Below, in pieces: positions 1 to 6,636 of a stretch of 38,746 nucleotides of DNA. A program made the position numbers and the translations under genes. This DNA is from Paracoccaceae bacterium (GTDB lineage Bacteria > Pseudomonadota > Alphaproteobacteria > Rhodobacterales > Rhodobacteraceae). The notes beneath the pieces were generated by a model. That model was given only the letters and a program-made list of their open reading frames with translations, searched no databases and had not been told where the DNA came from. The stretch lies in NCBI GenBank assembly GCA_027489355.1, contig JAIXZY010000040.1, forward strand, positions 1 through 38,746, written 5' to 3'. The first letter of the stretch is position 1. Every line of letters begins with the position of its first letter.

Positions 1-119
1 CGCGCCGAGCTCGCCCGGCGGATGCGCCGGGCGCTCATAAATGACCGGCTCGAGCATGGCGGCCGGGATCACGACGCGGCCCGGCCGAACAGCGGCGTCA
101 CCACGTCGGCCGCGCGAAC
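1..119. repeat. Terminal direct repeat, left copy (circular-closure overlap)
   Basis: These 119 bases are identical to 38628-38746. Reading frames and operon spacing continue smoothly through the join: the gene starting at 38699 overlaps the stop of the gene at 69-344 by four bases in circular coordinates. This fits a circular molecule of 38,627 bp written with an assembler overlap rather than a biological terminal repeat. Confidence 0.9.
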
Positions 120-344
120 CTCGAGCGCCGCATCGCAGGTGCGGACGATGGTGGCGTAGCCCTCCCGGCCAGGCGCGAGGGGTTTCAGCGGGTCCAGCCT
201 GGCCGGTGATCCGGCCATGACGAACGCGACGCCACGGATGCGCGTGAGCGCGCCGCGCAGGCGCTCGAGCTCGGCGCGCAGCTCGGCGACGTCGGCGACG
301 TCATTGGCCGGAAGGTCGACGGAAGGGGAGGGGGGAAGCGTCAT
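69..344 (-). CDS. Hypothetical protein, 91 aa
   Basis: The ATG at 344 is chosen; an in-frame TTG at 395 would add 17 poorly conserved-looking residues. The first half has a short charged helix (AELRAELERLRGALTRIRG) that could be a coiled coil. The stop overlaps the GTG start of the next gene (38699 in window numbering, position 72 after circularisation) by four bases, so it belongs to the leftward plasmid-maintenance operon. No family recognised. Confidence 0.6.
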   Translation of the reverse strand: MTLPPSPSVDLPANDVADVAELRAELERLRGALTRIRGVAFVMAGSPARLDPLKPLAPGREGYATIVRTCDAALEVRAADVVTPLFGRAAS

Positions 345-611
345 GGCGAGGGGTCCAGGCGAGAGGGTTGAGGGGCTGCAGCTTGCCAGGTGCAAGCGTC
401 AGGATCGGACGGACGGGCGAGGGCGGCCCCGGGATCGCAAACCCCTTCGCCCTTCCCCGGAGCGCCGCGCTTTTCCCCCCGCCTCGCCCGACCGCTTCCT
501 GTGTCGCGGAAAACTCACTGGCGAAGGCATCGGGAAGGCCCCGCAGGAGGCCAGGGAAGGGGAGGGAAGGCCCGAACCGGGCGCGACGCGCAATTGCGCG
601 CCATCGGCCTC
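345..611. other. 267-bp intergenic stretch within the maintenance operon
   Basis: No convincing gene. It contains a perfect 12-bp palindrome gcgcaattgcgc at 588-599 and a small inverted repeat (ggcct/aggcc) at the 3' end of the next gene near 606-616. The pair could form a weak attenuator for transcripts coming from the rep-side genes, but no T-tract follows. Confidence 0.35.
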
Positions 612-890
612 CTAGGCCGGGAAACGGGCGAAAGCGGCGGTGGCGACCAGGACCAGGCCGAAAGCGACCGTCACAACGGCCAGGCCTGGCCGATTGAGGG
701 TCGCGCGTTGCCGGTTGCGGCGGATGGCCGTGACGGTTCCGACCGGAACCGGGAAGGGCTCGGCCGCGCGGCTCATGACCAGGAGGGCGACGGCCAGGAT
801 CGGGACCGGGACGAACGGCGAAACGACGCCAAGGCTCGGCGCGAAAGCGGCCAGGATGGCGAGGACGGAATCGGCGTTGGCGGTAAACAC
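612..890 (-). CDS. Small membrane protein, 92 aa
   Basis: GTG start at 890, supported by an AGGAG Shine-Dalgarno sequence 8-9 bases upstream. Two hydrophobic segments are visible, about residues 8-38 and 70-90, joined by a basic stretch (TAIRRNRQRATLNR), so it is probably an inner-membrane protein with two transmembrane helices. It follows the 902-1159 gene after 11 bases. Function not recognised; a superinfection-exclusion or maintenance role would be guesswork. Confidence 0.6.
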   Translation of the reverse strand: MFTANADSVLAILAAFAPSLGVVSPFVPVPILAVALLVMSRAAEPFPVPVGTVTAIRRNRQRATLNRPGLAVVTVAFGLVLVATAAFARFPA

Positions 891-901
891 GGGGCGAGCT
901 C

Positions 902-1159
902 CTAGCAGGCGTCGCGCTGCGCGGCGGCGCGGAACCGGGTGGCGATTTCCTCGAGCGCCTGCGCGTAGGCGATCAGATTTCCCGGGCCGTCCAGGGCGGG
1001 GTCGACATAGGCGTCGATCAAGCGGGCGTCATGAACGCCGCCGGGCTGCGCCGGGTGCATGACCTCGAGGCGCATTAGGCGGGCCGGGCGCTTCGCAGGC
1101 GTCAACGCCGCGACCTTGGCGGCCCGGCGCTCGGCGAGAGAAAAAATAATTTCGCCCAT
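902..1159 (-). CDS. Hypothetical protein, 85 aa
   Basis: ATG start at 1159, three bases after the stop of the winged-helix gene at 1163-1774, so the two are probably cotranscribed and translationally coupled. The protein has a basic N-terminal half (ERRAAKVAALTPAKRPARLMR) and an acidic helical C-terminal half. No family recognised. Confidence 0.55.
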   Translation of the reverse strand: MGEIIFSLAERRAAKVAALTPAKRPARLMRLEVMHPAQPGGVHDARLIDAYVDPALDGPGNLIAYAQALEEIATRFRAAAQRDAC

Positions 1160-1162
1160 CCG

Positions 1163-1774
1163 TTACGATCCCGACGCTTTCCGCCGGTCGCCCGGCGGTT
1201 CCGATCCGGCCGGCCATTCCGCCGGCGTTTCCAGGCCTTCGACCTGCAGGCGGATCATGAGGTCTCGGTGGATTTCGTCAACCGGCGGCGAGCCGATTTG
1301 CGCCGCTACGTCGCGGCCGGGATAGGCCGGGCGAGGGGACGCGGGACGGGGCGAGGGATGCGCCGGTCGGTTGACGCGTTGACGTGTCGACACGTTGGCG
1401 GGGGTGGGGATCGCGGGCGCAGGCTGCGCCGTGCCGGGGTCGGGATCGTCGCCGCCGCCGAGCGACGCGAGCGGGGTGTTCTCGAGCGCCCAGGCGATAG
1501 CGTCCTCGAGCGTTCGCAGCTGGACGAAATCGGAGGTCCGGGACCCGTCTTTCCGGTGGCGGCGGGTCCGCTCAATCCATCCCATCGCCTCGAGCGTTTT
1601 CAGGTGGCGGCGGACGGTTCGCTCGGAAACGCCGAGCTCGGCGGCGATGGTTTCCTGCTTGGCCCAGGACGTCCCGTCCGCGTTGGCCGTGTCGCCGAGC
1701 TCGCGCAGGACGGCCCGGACGCCGGGCGCGAGGCCCTTGGCCCGCTTGGTTTCTTTGTTCCAGAAAGTCGCCAT
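1163..1774 (-). CDS. Winged helix-turn-helix protein, putative replication protein
   Basis: 203 aa, ATG at 1774. Residues about 20-85 form a winged helix-turn-helix with a clear recognition segment (KQETIAAELGVSERTVRRHL) and the wing-like RRHRKDGSRTSD. The remaining 100 residues are Pro-rich and low in complexity. The domain resembles those of phage and plasmid replication initiators, and the gene lies just downstream of another winged-helix gene and the origin-like region. It is a paralogue of the protein encoded at 36487-36780. An array of 8-bp GTTGACnn units (1370-1399) lies inside the coding region and is translated as STRQRVN. A transcriptional regulator is the main alternative. Confidence 0.6.
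   Translation of the reverse strand: MATFWNKETKRAKGLAPGVRAVLRELGDTANADGTSWAKQETIAAELGVSERTVRRHLKTLEAMGWIERTRRHRKDGSRTSDFVQLRTLEDAIAWALENTPLASLGGGDDPDPGTAQPAPAIPTPANVSTRQRVNRPAHPSPRPASPRPAYPGRDVAAQIGSPPVDEIHRDLMIRLQVEGLETPAEWPAGSEPPGDRRKASGS
1370..1399. repeat. GTTGACnn octad array, locus 1
   Basis: Four contiguous 8-bp units: GTTGACGC, GTTGACGT, GTCGACAC, GTTGGCGG. It belongs to a family of six such arrays on the element. This one lies inside the 1163-1774 coding region, unlike the others, which lie at or next to gene boundaries. Confidence 0.65.
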
Positions 1775-1783
1775 CGGGGTCGA

Positions 1784-2140
1784 TTACCGCGCGGAAGCCG
1801 GAACGCGCGGCGCGGGGTGAACCGTGATCCGATCCGGGGCGCGGCCGGCGGCCCCGCCGAGGCTCACGATCTGGCGCGAAATCCAGCCGGCGGCCTCGAG
1901 CTCTTTCAGCGCGAGACGAATCGTCCGCAAGCTGAACCTGGTCGCCTCGGCGATTTCGATTTGCTGGACCTGGACCTGGCCGCCGGCGTCGGCGAGCAGG
2001 ATCAGTTCCCGGAGAACCTTCTGGCCTCGGCCCGGCAAGCTGGCCTGCGCCTTCGCCACGGCCAGCGGGTCGGCCGGGTCGATTGCAGGCGGAACGCTGG
2101 CGACGTCGGTATCGGGGAGAAGGGCCGGGGCGAGGGACAT
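1784..2140 (-). CDS. Winged helix-turn-helix protein, putative replication initiator
   Basis: 118 aa from the ATG at 2140, preceded by an AAAGG sequence; a TTG at 2155 is possible but less likely. Residues about 38-95 form a winged helix-turn-helix (IEIAEATRFSLRTIRLALKEL followed by GWISRQIV) similar to the 1163-1774 product. It is the gene closest to the origin-like dyads and DnaA boxes, which makes it the best candidate for an origin-binding or rep-control protein. The gene has a GTTGTG-N12-CACAAC dyad 137 bases upstream. Initiator versus repressor of rep cannot be settled from sequence. Confidence 0.55.
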   Translation of the reverse strand: MSLAPALLPDTDVASVPPAIDPADPLAVAKAQASLPGRGQKVLRELILLADAGGQVQVQQIEIAEATRFSLRTIRLALKELEAAGWISRQIVSLGGAAGRAPDRITVHPAPRVPASAR

Positions 2141-2276
2141 AAGCGACCTTTGCAAGATGCAGCGACCCCTACTTGTGGCGATTCGGCCTTACTGAAAAGT
2201 TAACAGCCGTTAACCGCCCGCCGGTCGGGGGCCTCGATCCCTTGCCGGGTTTCGTTCCCGTGTCGCCGGGGGGCGC

Positions 2277-2300
2277 GTTGTGCCGGCCGGCCGGCACAAC
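2277..2300. promoter_or_regulatory. Ogr-type dyad A: GTTGTG-N12-CACAAC, upstream of rep-like gene
   Basis: Perfect half-sites with a fully palindromic GC-rich core. It lies 137-160 bases upstream of the ATG at 2140. It is one of seven such dyads; the other six precede late genes. Confidence 0.6.
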
Positions 2301-2540
2301 GGCCGCCGGCCGGCCGCCCGCGCCCGCCCTGGCCGTCTCGAGATTTTTTTTATTTCGTCGCGCCTCGGCCGATCCTCGAGCTCCTGGACGCCAGGGCGAC
2401 CCGGTTTTCGGCCGCCGGTCCCCTTCGCCCCCTCGCCGTCGCCTGGTCCAGACGCAAGCGGCAAGGATTTTCCCCGGGCAACGCCTCTTTTCGGAGAGCC
2501 TGCGAACGTCGATCCAGACGCCGGCCGTGCCGGTGTCCCG

Positions 2541-2663
2541 CCGCCGGCGTTAGCCGGCCGCTTGTCGAAAAAGCCGTGGCGGCCTTAGCCGCCACTCCGC
2601 TTGTGATCCAGCCGGCGAAGCCGGCCCCTTACTGGCGATGCTGTGGCGGCGTTCAGCCGCCAC
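2541..2663. repeat. Cluster of four perfect short hairpins beside the origin
   Basis: Stems are GCCGGC/GCCGGC at 2543-2558 (loop gtta), GTGGCGGC/GCCGCCAC at 2576-2595 (loop ctta), GCCGGC/GCCGGC at 2611-2625 (loop gaa) and GTGGCGGC/GCCGCCAC at 2643-2663 (loop gttca). The two stem types alternate. They lie between the rep-like gene and the iterons. Possible roles are a single-strand initiation or primase site, a copy-control RNA, or a terminator cluster. Confidence 0.55.
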
Positions 2664-2765
2664 GCCGTTTGAAACCTCACGCCGCCGAACTCAAAAGAAG
2701 GTTCTAGAATTGAAGGAGGAAGAAGAAGTGAGTCTCTGACCCCCTTTGGTTCATCTCTATGTAAC

Positions 2766-2980
2766 CGGACAACAGGTCCGCTGGTCCTACCGGACAGCGT
2801 GTCCGCTTGGATCGGCTCTTATCCCCAAGGTTATCCACAGGACGGCGACGGACCAGGTCGGCGGGATCGGCAGGCCTCGGCCCGGTGAACCTACCGGACA
2901 AAATGTCCGCATGATCAGGGCTGGACCTACCGGACAAAATGTCCGCTTCGATGGCGACAACCTACCGGACAAAATGTCCG
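2766..2980. repeat. Five origin dyads CGGACA-N3-TGTCCG (iteron-like)
   Basis: Copies lie at 2766-2780 (one mismatch, GGTCCG arm), 2791-2805, 2895-2909, 2931-2945 and 2966-2980. Copies 2-5 have the left flank CCTAC, so the conserved unit is about 20 bp. Start-to-start spacings are 25, 104, 36 and 35 bp. The 104-bp gap holds the DnaA boxes. They are likely binding sites for the replication initiator; resolvase subsites are a less likely alternative because the dyads are too short and too many. Confidence 0.7.
2819..2839 (+). promoter_or_regulatory. Tandem DnaA boxes
   Basis: TTATCCACA at 2831-2839 is an exact match to the strict DnaA box, and TTATCCCCA at 2819-2827 differs at one position. They are 12 bp apart in the same orientation, between origin dyads 2 and 3. 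They indicate host DnaA participation in replication of the plasmid form. Confidence 0.7.
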
Positions 2981-3173
2981 GGAGGATCGGCGGTCGCCAA
3001 CCGGCCAGCGTGACCCCTAGGCGCGAGGGATGATTCGCGCGGCGATAGGTTCCTCGCCGGCGCTCGCCACGGCGATGATCGCGCGGGACGGCCAGGGCGG
3101 TCGAAAAGCGGGCCGCCCATAGGCCTCGCGCGGATCGGGAGGGGATTGGGGGCCTAAAGGGCTCGAGGCCGCC

Positions 3174-3440
3174 CTACGGCTCGGAAATCGGCCATGCGCG
3201 GAAGCCCTCGGCGGCCAGCTGGTCGACGGCGTCGTCGCCGGCGTCCCGTGCGAAGGCCCGCACCTTGGCCTCGGCCTCGGCCAGGGTGACGCCATAGAAC
3301 AGCTCGCCGAGGAACCGGACGCCCCAAGCGGCCCCGGGCGTGGCGTCCAGGTCCGCGATAGCGGCGGCGGCGACCTCGGCCAGGTCGGCCGGGAGCTGCT
3401 CGAGCCGGCGGCGCTCGAGGGCGACAGGATCGGCGCTCAT
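3174..3440 (-). CDS. Hypothetical protein downstream of resolvase, 88 aa
   Basis: The ATG at 3438-3440 overlaps the resolvase stop codon (ATGA), so it is translationally coupled to the resolvase. The protein is mostly helical and acidic at its C-terminus (AEAKVRAFARDAGDDAVDQLAAEG). No family recognised. Its position between the resolvase gene and the origin suggests a plasmid-maintenance partner, but that is inference. Confidence 0.6.
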   Translation of the reverse strand: MSADPVALERRRLEQLPADLAEVAAAAIADLDATPGAAWGVRFLGELFYGVTLAEAEAKVRAFARDAGDDAVDQLAAEGFRAWPISEP

Positions 3441-4024
3441 GGCGCAGGATCGGCCGAGGCCGACCGGCCGCCCGGGACGTGGCGGTAGAGGGTCGATTCT
3501 GACACGCCGAGCAGCTCGGCGACCTTGGCGACCGTGAGGGCTGGATCTGCGAGCATGGCGCGGGCGGCGATCACCTGGTCGGCCGTGAGGCCCGGCTTGC
3601 GCCCTGGACGCGCGCCACGGGCGCGAGCAGCGGCCAGGCCGGCCCGGGTGCGCTCGAGGGTTAAGTCGCGCTCGAGCTCGGCCAGGGCGGCCATGACGTG
3701 AAAAAAGAACCGGCCGCCCGGGGTCGACGTGTCCAGGCTTTCCGTGAGGGACCGGAAGGCGACGCCGCGCGCCTGCAGCTCGCCGGCGAGGCGGACCAGG
3801 TCGGCCAGGGATCGCGCCAGGCGGTCCAGTTTCCAGACGACCAGGGTGTCGCCCTCGCGCAGCTGCTCGAGCGCCCTGGCGAGCTCGGGACGGGCCTTGT
3901 CGACCCCGCTGGCCTGGTCGACGTAGAGACGGCTGCAGCCGGCGGCCTCGAGCGCGTCCGTCTGCAGGTGTGCGACCTGGTCGGCCGTCGACACGCGGGC
4001 GTAACCGATCAACACGGCGGGCAA
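3437..4024 (-). CDS. Serine recombinase of the resolvase/invertase family
   Basis: 195 aa. The N-terminal catalytic domain starts IGYARVSTADQ with the nucleophile Ser12, continues with the KLDRLARS arginine motif at about 65-72, and has the long E helix (LAELERDLTLERTRAGLAAARARG). A C-terminal helix-turn-helix follows at about 163-184 (VAKVAELLGVSESTLYRHV). Length is normal for Tn3-type resolvases and DNA invertases. The start is uncertain: TTG 4024, GTG 4015 and TTG 4012 are all possible, the last making a TTGA overlap with the upstream stop. With no integrase on the element, multimer resolution of the plasmid form is the likely job; inversion of a segment is the alternative, but no invertible fibre cassette was seen. 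Confidence 0.88.
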   Translation of the reverse strand: MPAVLIGYARVSTADQVAHLQTDALEAAGCSRLYVDQASGVDKARPELARALEQLREGDTLVVWKLDRLARSLADLVRLAGELQARGVAFRSLTESLDTSTPGGRFFFHVMAALAELERDLTLERTRAGLAAARARGARPGRKPGLTADQVIAARAMLADPALTVAKVAELLGVSESTLYRHVPGGRSASADPAP

Positions 4025-4425
4025 TCGTCAAAGGTGATCGTGACCTTGCGCTTGCCCGCGACCGGCGTTCGGATCAGCTGGCCATCCTGGTCGACCGTGA
4101 GCTCTTGCAAGCCGGCGGCCGTGGCCTCGACTACGCGGCGGCCCTGCGCCAGGAGCTCGCGCGCGTTCCGCTCGAGCTCCTGGCGTCGGCCGTAGCGGCG
4201 ACCGTTGAAGGTGACGACGCTTTGATCGGCGCGGCGTGACAGGTCCAGGCCGACACGCTGATAGGGGAGAAGGCCCCGGCGGGCCTCGGCGTCGGCGACG
4301 TGATCCAGGGCGAACCGCATGGCGATGACCTCGTCGCGGTCGGCGGGAAGGGCGCAGGAGGGGCAACGGGCGGCCTGGTTGTCGCGGGACGCCCCGCAAC
4401 GGGGACACTGGCGCTCACGGGTCAT
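4009..4425 (-). CDS. Zinc-ribbon protein, 138 aa
   Basis: The ATG at 4425 has a strong AGGAGG ribosome binding site and overlaps the previous stop by four bases. Residues about 6-24 form a two-knuckle zinc ribbon (CPRCG ... CPSC). The rest (DVDEVIAMRF-like helix, then VVTFNGRRYGRRQELERNARELL) is mixed alpha/beta and ends in CPPC. The gene lies in a small operon with another Cys-rich protein and the resolvase. No family name can be given. Confidence 0.65.
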   Translation of the reverse strand: MTRERQCPRCGASRDNQAARCPSCALPADRDEVIAMRFALDHVADAEARRGLLPYQRVGLDLSRRADQSVVTFNGRRYGRRQELERNARELLAQGRRVVEATAAGLQELTVDQDGQLIRTPVAGKRKVTITFDDCPPC

Positions 4426-4682
4426 TTTTCGGGCCTCCTGGCCGGGTTGGACGGATGCGCCCGCCACGCGGCGGCGTGATCCGGGCAAAGGTGCTTTTCG
4501 GCCGCCGGCGACGTCGCGCAGCTGGCGCAGATTGGCCGGTCGCAGGTGCCGGATCGGCGGGCCGGCGCTTTCCAGTCGCAAAGGAAGGGCGCGGGCTTGC
4601 CGCAAGCGCAGCGGCGACGGCCGCGCGAGCTGCAGACGATGGCATGGCCGCCGCCGGGGAGGGCGACCGTTTCGCAGGGCAT
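4422..4682 (-). CDS. Cys-rich putative zinc-binding protein, 86 aa
   Basis: The ATG at 4682 is chosen because a GGGAGG sequence lies just upstream; the open frame extends to 4718. Ten or so Cys/His residues are arranged as CACGKPAPFLCDW, TCDRPICASC and HLCPDH, which suggests at least two zinc sites. It is coupled to the next gene through ATGA. Similar small Cys-rich proteins occur in phage early regions; the function is unknown. Confidence 0.65.
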   Translation of the reverse strand: MPCETVALPGGGHAIVCSSRGRRRCACGKPAPFLCDWKAPARRSGTCDRPICASCATSPAAEKHLCPDHAAAWRAHPSNPARRPEK

Positions 4683-4839
4683 GGCGCAACCTCCCGAAAT
4701 CCGCCGGGAGCCTATCAATCGGGAGGGCCGATTGCGAGAGAGGAAAACGGGAGGCGGCCAGGGCGGAATCCGACCTGGTCGGCCGCCTCGGCCGGGGCCT
4801 CCCGAAAACGGCCGGAAACGGGAGGCCCGAAACGATGAA

Positions 4840-4869
4840 CGCCGCCCGGGTGGGAAATCCCGGACGGCG
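4840..4869 (-). terminator. GC-rich hairpin, probable terminator of the early operon
   Basis: An 11-bp stem (cgccgcccggg / cccggacggcg, one G-T pair) with an 8-base loop. In the leftward direction it is followed by TTCATCGTTTC, a weak U-rich tail. It lies about 140 bp beyond the last gene of the early operon. Confidence 0.5.
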
Positions 4870-4948
4870 CTCTTAGGGTTTGGGGCAGCTTATCAGGGAC
4901 GCCCCGGGAAGGCCGCGCCTCCGCAGGGCAAGCCCTAGCGACACACGA

Positions 4949-4968
4949 CTAGGGTGTTGTGACCCTAG
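4949..4968. repeat. Perfect inverted repeat CTAGGGT-N6-ACCCTAG
   Basis: 7-bp arms with a 6-base spacer, 42 bases downstream of the small HTH gene at 5010. It may be a transcript-end hairpin or an operator; nothing decides between them. Confidence 0.45.
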
Positions 4969-5009
4969 AAACCCCGAACGGGCAACCCCTCGCTAGGTTC
5001 CAATGATGG

Positions 5010-5222
5010 TTAGCGGACAGTCAGGACCGCCAAGGCGGCGGCGGTGTCCAGCTGATAGAGGCGCATCAGGCCGAACGTGAGGGCGACGGATCGCGGCGGG
5101 CCGTCGCCGTCGTCGGCCGCCCATCGCCGGATGTTGCGAGGGTCGACGTCCAGGAACGTCGCCGCCTCCCGGTCAGATAGCTCGAGGCGCTCGAGCTCGG
5201 CGCGGAAGGCGGATGGCGTCAT
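5010..5222 (-). CDS. Small HTH protein, 70 aa
   Basis: The ATG at 5222 overlaps the previous stop (ATGA). The sequence LSDREAATFLDVDPRNIRRWAAD is a Cro/XRE-like helix-turn-helix in a single-domain protein. It is the last gene of the early operon, so it may act as a Cro-like regulator; its DNA target is unknown. Confidence 0.65.
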   Translation of the reverse strand: MTPSAFRAELERLELSDREAATFLDVDPRNIRRWAADDGDGPPRSVALTFGLMRLYQLDTAAALAVLTVR

Positions 5223-5608
5223 GTGGCGTTTCGCTGCTCGTTGATCCAGGCCGTCGCTTCATCGGCCGTCCCGTGGTGACTGACAACCCGGCCGCGCTCG
5301 GCGATCACCTGGTATCTCATAACGCCGGCCATGAGCCGGGGACGGACACGCCAGGCCGCCGGCGGGCGGACGTTGGGGCTGTTCGGTCGGACGCGCTCGC
5401 CCTCGGCGTCGAAATACAGACAGGGCGGCATACCCTCCCGGATCGCCGACGCGCCCTTCAAGAGAAAATCGCTGGCGCGCAGGACGTCGTTAGACAGGAC
5501 CGGGTAGCCCTCGGCGCGCAGGATCGCGGCCAGGTCGCGCAGGCTGGCCGCCTTGTTCTCAATCGAAAAGGCGGCCGAGCGGGCGGCGACTAGGTTCGGC
5601 GGGATCAC
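5219..5608 (-). CDS. Hypothetical early protein, 129 aa
   Basis: The GTG at 5608 overlaps the stop of the 45-aa gene (GTGA). Mixed helical N-terminus (IENKAASLRDLAAILRAEG) and a C-terminal beta-rich part (RYQVIAERGRVVSHHGTADEA). No family recognised. It is in the middle of the early operon. Confidence 0.6.
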   Translation of the reverse strand: MIPPNLVAARSAAFSIENKAASLRDLAAILRAEGYPVLSNDVLRASDFLLKGASAIREGMPPCLYFDAEGERVRPNSPNVRPPAAWRVRPRLMAGVMRYQVIAERGRVVSHHGTADEATAWINEQRNAT

Positions 5609-5742
5609 GCGGCGCTCCCGGCCTTGGCCTCGCTTTCGCAGCGGCGACAGACGGGAAGGTTCCCGCGCAGCTCATAGCGGACCTGGTGACGGGAGCAGAG
5701 CGGAAGGGCGGGCTTCCGGGCGGGCGGGTTCTTTCGTTTCAT
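5605..5742 (-). CDS. 45-aa zinc-ribbon-like microprotein
   Basis: Starts at ATG 5742 with an AGGAG ribosome binding site and ends at TGA 5605-5607. It overlaps the previous gene by ATGA and the next by GTGA, so it is locked into the operon. The protein is strongly basic at the N-terminus (MKRKNPPARKP) and has LCSRH followed 15 residues later by VCRRC, a plausible Cys2-His/Cys2 zinc site. No family recognised. Confidence 0.65.
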   Translation of the reverse strand: MKRKNPPARKPALPLCSRHQVRYELRGNLPVCRRCESEAKAGSAA

Positions 5743-6569
5743 GCGGGGAGCTCCTGCGAAGGGGTGAAGGCCAGGCCGGCCAGCTGGCGCAGCGAACGGC
5801 CGAGGCGGCGAAGGGTGCGGCGAACCTGCGACCGGCGACGGTCGCGGCGGGCGCGCTCGAGAGGGATGGCCTGGCGACGCTCGAGGATCGCGGCGTCCAG
5901 GTCCTCGCGCTCGGCCGAGAGGCGCAGGAGCGCCAGGCGGCGGTCCAGCTCAAAGCGCAGGCGCAGGGCGTCACGCTCGCTCGGCTGCGCGAACTTGCCG
6001 AGGTATCGGATGCAATCGGCCCGCGTCAGGACGGCCCGGCCGACCGTATCGAACCAGGCGGCCAGGTCGGCGCGTTGGCGCTCGAGGACGTCCAGGGCGG
6101 AATCGCCGGCGACGGCTTCCCGCTCGGCCAGGGCCTCGGCCGCGCGGGCCGCAAGCCATGCCTTTTGCTGGCCGATGCCAAGGCCGCGCATCGGGACCGT
6201 GACCAGGTGCGGATCTCCGCTCGCGCGCTCGAGCAGCGGAATGAGGAACTCCCGGTAACGCTCGCCGGCCAGGATCACGACGGGGCGGCCGACCTGGCCG
6301 CGCTGGCGCAGCTGGCGCATGACGTCCTCGGCCCATGCCTGGCGCTCGGCGCGATCCATCGTGTTGAGGGTGGCGTCGTAGGGGGCGACCTCCTGGCGCG
6401 GGTCCAGGACGCCGTGGGCGGCCGAGAGGATCAGGTAGTCGCGGCCGGCGGCCTCGGCGAAGGCACGGGCCTTGTTGAACCAATCCGATCGATAGAGGTC
6501 GCGCGCGGCGCAGGCGGCCGGGGCTTTCTCGGCGACGCATGAAATCAGGAAAAGCGGGGTCGTGGTCAT
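5739..6569 (-). CDS. DUF6884-like phage protein, 276 aa
   Basis: The ATG at 6569 is preceded by GGGAG; the open frame runs further upstream but has no site there. The first 120 residues have the pattern LISCVAEK ... ARDLYRSDWFNKAR ... YLILSAAHGVLDP, which I recognise as the DUF6884 type seen in phages. The C-terminal 140 residues are a long Arg/Leu-rich helical region. The biochemical role is not established. The SAAHG segment and Cys/Lys pattern suggest an enzyme-like fold. Confidence 0.6.
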   Translation of the reverse strand: MTTTPLFLISCVAEKAPAACAARDLYRSDWFNKARAFAEAAGRDYLILSAAHGVLDPRQEVAPYDATLNTMDRAERQAWAEDVMRQLRQRGQVGRPVVILAGERYREFLIPLLERASGDPHLVTVPMRGLGIGQQKAWLAARAAEALAEREAVAGDSALDVLERQRADLAAWFDTVGRAVLTRADCIRYLGKFAQPSERDALRLRFELDRRLALLRLSAEREDLDAAILERRQAIPLERARRDRRRSQVRRTLRRLGRSLRQLAGLAFTPSQELPA

Positions 6570-6636
6570 GATCAAATCTCCCGGGCGTGGTGGCCCATGA
6601 AAGAGGGAGGGCGGCCGGGTCGGCCGCCCCCTGGTT

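Larger units (their letters stand above)
2141..3173. other. 1.03-kb non-coding region: probable plasmid origin (oriV)
   Basis: No gene-like ORF on either strand. From left to right it holds an Ogr-type dyad (2277-2300), a cluster of four short hairpins (2541-2663), a comparatively AT-rich purine-biased stretch (about 2685-2760), five CGGACA-N3-TGTCCG dyads (2766-2980) and two DnaA-box matches (2819-2839) between dyads 2 and 3. Iteron-like repeats plus DnaA boxes plus an AT-rich neighbour next to a winged-helix gene is the usual build of a theta-type plasmid origin. It lies between the rep-like genes and the resolvase module. Confidence 0.65.
4683..5009. other. 327-bp intergenic region with two hairpins, no gene
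   Basis: It separates the early operon ending at 5010 from the Cys-rich/resolvase operon. It holds a terminator-like hairpin (4840-4869) and a perfect inverted repeat (4949-4968). The promoter of the downstream leftward operon is expected between 4683 and 4840, but no clear -35/-10 pair stands out. Confidence 0.5.

Noticed and set aside
1-119. 119-bp end repeat as phage terminal redundancy
   Set aside because: P2-type phages package from cos with short single-strand ends; the repeat length fits assembly overlap and lies inside genes unrelated to packaging.
1268-2203. 311-aa plus-strand ORF opposite the rep-like genes
   Set aside because: High GC makes long antisense frames common; composition is Arg/Gly-rich without a recognisable domain, while the minus strand has clear winged-helix domains and ribosome binding sites.
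2704-3033. Small ORFs (77 and 95 aa) in the origin repeats
   Set aside because: They arise from translation of the repeated dyads (recurrent SGR/PDKMSG strings) and have no ribosome binding sites.
5553-6542. 329-aa plus-strand ORF opposite the DUF6884-like gene
   Set aside because: The minus strand encodes a recognisable protein with proper ribosome binding sites and four-base overlaps; the plus-strand frame has no supported start or domain.
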